From RUG11237 sp050874665 (lineage in GTDB: Bacteria > Bacillota > Clostridia > Lachnospirales > Lachnospiraceae), in contig JBNMLC010000011.1 in NCBI GenBank assembly GCA_050874665.1, positions 38,809-102,808 on the forward strand: a DNA stretch of 64,000 nt. The letters run 5' to 3'. The notes under the pieces are model-generated. The model saw only the letters and a program-made list of their open reading frames with translations, did no database searches and was not told the DNA's origin. Position numbers and translations under genes: made by a program. This document shows, in pieces, positions 60,716 through 64,000 of the stretch. Numbering within the stretch: position 1 is the first letter of the stretch; the number at the start of each line of letters is the position of its first letter.

Positions 60716-61684
60716 TTAATCTTCCCAGGGAAGAGTAACACCTTCATCCAGTTGTATAAAATCATCATCACTATTTTGTTTTTCTTCCTCAGGAGGAACG
60801 ACGTTAAATTTTCCCATCACCTGACTAATAAGCTTATCGTGAATCTCCTGATTAAATGTGACTTCTTTATAACCGCCATTCAAAGCTTCTATAATCTTCT
60901 TTCTTTTGCGTTTATCCAAACCTTGCAAAACGTCCATATAGTCAATACTATTTGCTTTAAGCAAGTTACAAAGACTAACAATAACGGAGTCAGTTTTTGA
61001 AACATTCTCATTGATATTTTGTAAATCTGGCTGTAATACATGAAAAATAGTAAATGATTTTTCTTTGGAATGTTTTACCATATCAAAAGTATGTTCCACT
61101 CTTGTAAGAGAATAGTCAAGATTAGATTCCTTTGTTTTATCGTATATCTTAACATAACCATCTCTTGACCTTTGACCGTAGTAACGAGTACCTTTATGCA
61201 ATCCTGGCTCTTTTCTTGTATTAAAAATTTGTACATCAAAAAGTTTGCAAGGAATATCTATTGCATAATCATATTTTTTTAACATCCCAGATACGCAAAA
61301 CCGATTAATAATCTTTTGTAAGTCATGAAAAACTGGTTTGTCGAAATACTTGTTAGGGTTAATTTCTAGTTTGAGAAGCGGAAAAACAACATAAGAATGT
61401 GTTTCCTTAATGCCTTCCCTATAATGACCAATAGATAAATAAATACCATCATCAAGATGTACATGGTTACAATACCAAGAATACTTACTACAAGCATTAA
61501 CATTCAATCGTTCCCAATAGTTAATATCATTTTTATAAGAATCACGCAAATTATGTAAGCTATCAATCATAATATTTAGATAATCACTCTGATAAATTGG
61601 ATTTATATCATAAACAACTACTAAATTATCAATACTATAGATATAACCATTTTCATCAACCTCTTTCAAAAAGTAATTTACCAT
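60716..61684 (-). CDS. Rep_trans-type rolling-circle replication initiator (inovirus pII-like)
   Basis: 322 residues. Segments YDYAIDIPCKLF, GTRYYGQRSRDGYVKIYDKT and LTRVEHTF match the Rep_trans family of plasmid and filamentous-phage initiators, which nick one strand at the origin. The C-terminal part is helical and acidic. AGGTGG precedes the ATG on the minus strand. The hairpin cluster directly upstream (61740-61907) is a candidate origin. Confidence 0.82.
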   Translation of the reverse strand: MVNYFLKEVDENGYIYSIDNLVVVYDINPIYQSDYLNIMIDSLHNLRDSYKNDINYWERLNVNACSKYSWYCNHVHLDDGIYLSIGHYREGIKETHSYVVFPLLKLEINPNKYFDKPVFHDLQKIINRFCVSGMLKKYDYAIDIPCKLFDVQIFNTRKEPGLHKGTRYYGQRSRDGYVKIYDKTKESNLDYSLTRVEHTFDMVKHSKEKSFTIFHVLQPDLQNINENVSKTDSVIVSLCNLLKANSIDYMDVLQGLDKRKRKKIIEALNGGYKEVTFNQEIHDKLISQVMGKFNVVPPEEEKQNSDDDFIQLDEGVTLPWED

Positions 61685-61739
61685 AAATTCACCACCTAAT
61701 AAAACTAGATGTTTAATACTAAAAGTACAAAAATGTACC

Positions 61740-61770
61740 CTAATCCCACTATTAGAATTAGTGGGATTAG
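61740..61770. repeat. Perfect 12-bp hairpin upstream of rep
   Basis: CTAATCCCACTA (61740-61751) and TAGTGGGATTAG (61759-61770) with a 7-nt loop. It is the part of the prophage noncoding cluster closest to rep. Confidence 0.75.
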
Positions 61771-61794
61771 GCTTTTAACATCTGCAGCTTTTTT

Positions 61795-61871
61795 GACGGG
61801 TAGCCAAGAGGTCGAAGGAACGGCTCCGCCGTATGTTCCTTACGACCTCTCCTTGGCTATTTTTACCCGTC
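61795..61871. repeat. Giant imperfect hairpin in the prophage
   Basis: A 77-nt structure: GACGGGTA, CCAAG, GGTCG and AGGAAC on the left pair with GTTCCT, CGACC, CTTGG and TACCCGTC on the right, around GGCTCCGCCGTAT. It is by far the longest stem in the prophage and the only GC-rich part. It is a candidate packaging signal or minus-strand origin. Confidence 0.8.
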
Positions 61872-61878
61872 AACTGCC

Positions 61879-61907
61879 TTTGTCAAGTGGGAAAACGACT
61901 TGACAAA
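61879..61907. repeat. Perfect 10-bp hairpin downstream of zot
   Basis: TTTGTCAAGT (61879-61888) and ACTTGACAAA (61898-61907) around GGGAAAACG. On the minus strand the downstream T-rich sequence could also end the zot transcript. Confidence 0.7.
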
Positions 61908-61920
61908 TTCATTTGACTTT

Positions 61921-62916
61921 TCACTCCTGGGGGGCATTGTTGAAGAGAATGTTAAAAGCCTCTAACTTCTTATCCTTTTCTGACTTAGCGTCTTTTACCA
62001 TACGATTAACCTGCTCACGGGTATCGTAAAGTTTATAAAAATTATCATCAGCAACAAATTCTTTCAGAAAACTATACATTTTTTTCTTTTTCTTACCTTT
62101 TCCACCTTCTATAGCACCAGCAATATCTTTTTCATAACTATTTTTTTCGTAATAATAACAACGAAATAAGCGGTCTAAATGGAACATATTCTTGCAAACA
62201 ACAGTAAAGTTTGCAATATCCCTGATTTTCTTAGGGATTCTTTCATAAATCTGAGCAGAACAAAGGAACTGTAACTTATATTTTCGATTAAAACTAAGCA
62301 CAGCCTGCATTTCCGGAGGAAATTCTTTATATTCCATACTATCAAATGTAACGTGTATTTCATCCATGGCGACCAGACAAGGTATATCTTTGTCATAACA
62401 ACTCTTAGAAAACTTAATGATATCCGACCAGTGTTCAATAGCAAAGTCTTGATTAACATAATGGAAATTGGTAGCAATCTTAAAATCCCTACCTTGTACT
62501 TTTCCTTTTTCCATTTTGGAAGCCCTATAACGTTCCATATGAGCAACCATTGACATGGTTTTACCTTCTCCTGGTAAAGCTATAAATTGATAGATACCGA
62601 AATCCCTCCGTTCTCTACCAACAAGTATATCTACCAATACCCAACGGGCAAAGCTTAGGTAAATATTGTTAATCTCTGCATTTCTAATACTATCTAAAAA
62701 TTTCCTAAAATGATACTTAACATAAAAATCTTGATGTATGTAATATAATTTCTTTGCTTTTACTTGTTGTTCAGGAGGAAGTTTATTAATTGCCGTATCA
62801 AAATAGAAAGCCTTATTTTCATAATACGACTTATCATTAATATTACTTGCGATTTCCCAATCTTCTAAGGGTTTCAATGCCCTCTTTATAACATTTCTTA
62901 AGAATCTTATAAACAT
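61921..62916 (-). CDS. Zot/pI-type morphogenesis ATPase of filamentous phage
   Basis: 331 residues of the Zot family. Walker A is FIALPGEGKTMSMVAHM near residue 125 and Walker B VAMDEIHVTF near 199, with CSAQIYERIPKKIRDIANF typical of this family. pI drives assembly and export of filamentous virions at the membrane. The ATG at 62916 follows AGGAAAGGATGG on the minus strand and is used instead of a start 16 codons upstream. It overlaps the preceding small gene by 74 nt. Confidence 0.87.
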   Translation of the reverse strand: MFIRFLRNVIKRALKPLEDWEIASNINDKSYYENKAFYFDTAINKLPPEQQVKAKKLYYIHQDFYVKYHFRKFLDSIRNAEINNIYLSFARWVLVDILVGRERRDFGIYQFIALPGEGKTMSMVAHMERYRASKMEKGKVQGRDFKIATNFHYVNQDFAIEHWSDIIKFSKSCYDKDIPCLVAMDEIHVTFDSMEYKEFPPEMQAVLSFNRKYKLQFLCSAQIYERIPKKIRDIANFTVVCKNMFHLDRLFRCYYYEKNSYEKDIAGAIEGGKGKKKKKMYSFLKEFVADDNFYKLYDTREQVNRMVKDAKSEKDKKLEAFNILFNNAPQE

Positions 62917-63088
62917 ATAACCATCCTTTCCTAAAAATCCTATAACAGAAATAAACCGCCACAAAATACGCAGAATAGCACAAAATAACGATTAAAAACA
63001 TAAAAAGGTTAAAATTACCACTGCTAAAAATTAAAGCCGTAAAAACAGCAAAAAATAGCGTTAAATACCGTAATTCATTTTTATCCAA
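62843..63088 (-). CDS. Small prophage membrane protein
   Basis: 81 residues with two hydrophobic helices (LTLFFAVFTALIFSSGNFNL and FMFLIVILCYSAYFVAVYFC) and a basic C-terminus. TTG at 63088 is chosen because AGGAGG lies 8 nt before it; a GTG at 63097 would be adjacent to the binding site. Overlaps the zot start. Could be a minor coat or assembly protein. Confidence 0.6.
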   Translation of the reverse strand: MDKNELRYLTLFFAVFTALIFSSGNFNLFMFLIVILCYSAYFVAVYFCYRIFRKGWLYVYKILKKCYKEGIETLRRLGNRK

Positions 63089-63100
63089 TATAAACACCTC

Positions 63101-63367
63101 CTAAGGAATAACATCAAATACACGCTTAATAACCCAGTTAGCAATAAAAAGAGTAAACTTTATAACCGTTAAAGATACCATTAAGCTAAAAGCTTTCATA
63201 ATGTCCGGTAAAGGTATAAGAAAGTTCACTGCTGCCAAAAAGTCTATAAATGTGTTCAAATAACTGTTAAAATTTGTAAATACATCTGCCATAAACAAGT
63301 TGTCTGGGTATAAAAAAGAAACTATTCCCACGATAATCTTTATAAATTTAACTATAATGCCAGTCAT
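63101..63367 (-). CDS. Small prophage membrane protein, pVI-like position
   Basis: 88 residues, mostly hydrophobic with about three helices (IIVKFIKIIVGIVSFLY, FLAAVNFLIPLPDIMKAF, LTVIKFTLFIANWVIKRVF). It occupies the place of the minor coat protein between the adhesin and Zot in filamentous phages. ATG at 63367 is spaced 7 nt from AGGAGGT; the ATG at 63373 is too close. Confidence 0.6.
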   Translation of the reverse strand: MTGIIVKFIKIIVGIVSFLYPDNLFMADVFTNFNSYLNTFIDFLAAVNFLIPLPDIMKAFSLMVSLTVIKFTLFIANWVIKRVFDVIP

Positions 63368-63378
63368 AATCATACCTC

Positions 63379-64000
63379 CTAAGTGCTTAGAGAAATAACC
63401 ACTTTTAATTCTTTCATTAAATAAAATATAAAACCAAACCACATAATAGCTTTTAAAATTGTACGAACCATGGAGAATTGAACCGCATATTTAGAGCAGT
63501 CGCAGAGTATAATATAAGTTTTTCCATCCTGTTCCAATTTAACACTATCCGGAACATAGTCCTTTAGAATTTTAGGACTTTCCACCTTTAAAACTGGATA
63601 AGAAATACCACGTTGAGTAGAACCGGAAGCCTCCAGAACATCAACAGTATCATCACTAAATGTAGTTTTTAAGTTACCAAAAGTAGTAACAAAATTACTA
63701 AATTTATCCGTTGGCAACACATTAATCTTATTAATCTCCAAAGAAATTTCTTCTGTATCTATAATAAAAAAGTTATAAATGTTTGTTACAGTTGTACTGA
63801 TAGGATTCAATATATTGCTTATTTCCGTATAAAAATTATAAGTAGTAAAATTGTCACCATTACCACTGTTTTTATCCCATGTAGGATACGGTGTCGGAGT
63901 TGGTGTTGGACTAGGTGTCGAAGTAGCTGTAGGCGTTGGAGTAGCAGTCGGTTTAGGCGTTGGAGTAACCCCATAACTTCTAACAGAATTAACACTAACA
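63379..64000 (-). CDS. pIII-like prophage adhesin with Thr-Pro linker, incomplete at window end
   Basis: 207 codons are open to the window edge, so the start is missing. The visible part begins with a Thr/Pro linker (VTPTPKPTATPTPTATSTPS, then PTPTPTPYPTWD), continues with a soluble domain and ends with one membrane helix (TILKAIMWFGFIFYLMKEL) near the C-terminus. A linker plus C-terminal anchor ahead of a small pVI-like gene and Zot is the layout of the filamentous phage pIII receptor-binding protein. Sequence identity to pIII cannot be judged. Confidence 0.65.
   Translation of the reverse strand, partial: VSVNSVRSYGVTPTPKPTATPTPTATSTPSPTPTPTPYPTWDKNSGNGDNFTTYNFYTEISNILNPISTTVTNIYNFFIIDTEEISLEINKINVLPTDKFSNFVTTFGNLKTTFSDDTVDVLEASGSTQRGISYPVLKVESPKILKDYVPDSVKLEQDGKTYIILCDCSKYAVQFSMVRTILKAIMWFGFIFYLMKELKVVISLST

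Noticed and set aside
61709..61903. Open frame of 64 codons on the plus strand in the prophage
   Set aside because: It lies almost entirely within the hairpin cluster, has no ribosome binding site and its sequence is dictated by the inverted repeats.

Overview
The window looks like chromosomal DNA of a low-GC, gut-type anaerobic Firmicute, most likely a Lachnospiraceae-like clostridium. This is inferred from AT-rich codon use, AGGAGG-type ribosome binding sites, DUF4317 and DUF4179 proteins, a split PurO/AICARFT purine branch under a ZTP riboswitch, BspA-type leucine-rich surface proteins and a clostridial type I-B CRISPR repeat. No rRNA or tRNA gene was recognised.

Layout. 1-5200 is a decaying accessory zone: a large intact SF1 helicase surrounded by remnants of a RhuM-like gene, an S66 LD-carboxypeptidase and a second copy of the helicase. 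5200-7900 holds small genes separated by three copies of a conserved 16-nt box joined to hairpins, then YjdF, a TetR remnant, a Cys-rich KTR protein and a CPBP protease. 7900-16400 carries a chemoreceptor, a lipid-carrier locus (PAP2 phosphatase, sensor kinase, OmpR regulator, DUF368/PopT) with a shared direct-repeat operator, a flavoredoxin, a NUDIX hydrolase and a MATE pump with its MarR repressor. 16500-31500 contains large secreted proteins, a LytTR/GHKL two-component pair, a diguanylate cyclase with a sugar-binding-type sensor, and an ECF sigma/anti-sigma pair whose predicted promoter also precedes two surface-protein genes. 31800-46800 holds an XRE regulator, a PflX-type radical SAM gene interrupted by an in-frame TGA, the ZTP riboswitch with purO and purH, an M60-like secreted metallopeptidase, a lipase, an ABC transporter pseudogene, lipoproteins and a DUF4317 gene.

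46860-57361 is a complete type I-B CRISPR-Cas locus: cas6-cas8b-cas7-cas5-cas3-cas4-cas1-cas2, a leader promoter, and an array of 22 full repeats plus one degenerate terminal repeat. Upstream of cas6 lies what looks like a minimal CRISPR unit (degenerate repeat, 28-nt pseudo-spacer, second degenerate repeat) with its own promoter. Its pseudo-spacer matches the region next to the cas6 promoter at 13 of the first 14 positions, the only mismatch being position 6, and the site has a TCA motif in the PAM position. This is the architecture of a CreR/CreA-type guide RNA that would let Cascade repress its own operon.

58500-64000 (running off the window) is an inovirus-like (filamentous ssDNA phage) prophage: hairpin-rich noncoding DNA, an IS30-family transposase, a Rep_trans replication protein, a Zot/pI ATPase, two small membrane proteins and a pIII-like adhesin with a Thr-Pro linker. 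Array spacer 11 matches one of the prophage hairpins at 29 of 34 positions, again next to TCA, with a covarying base pair that preserves the hairpin. CRISPR array, guide-like regulator and target phage family therefore lie within 17 kb of each other.
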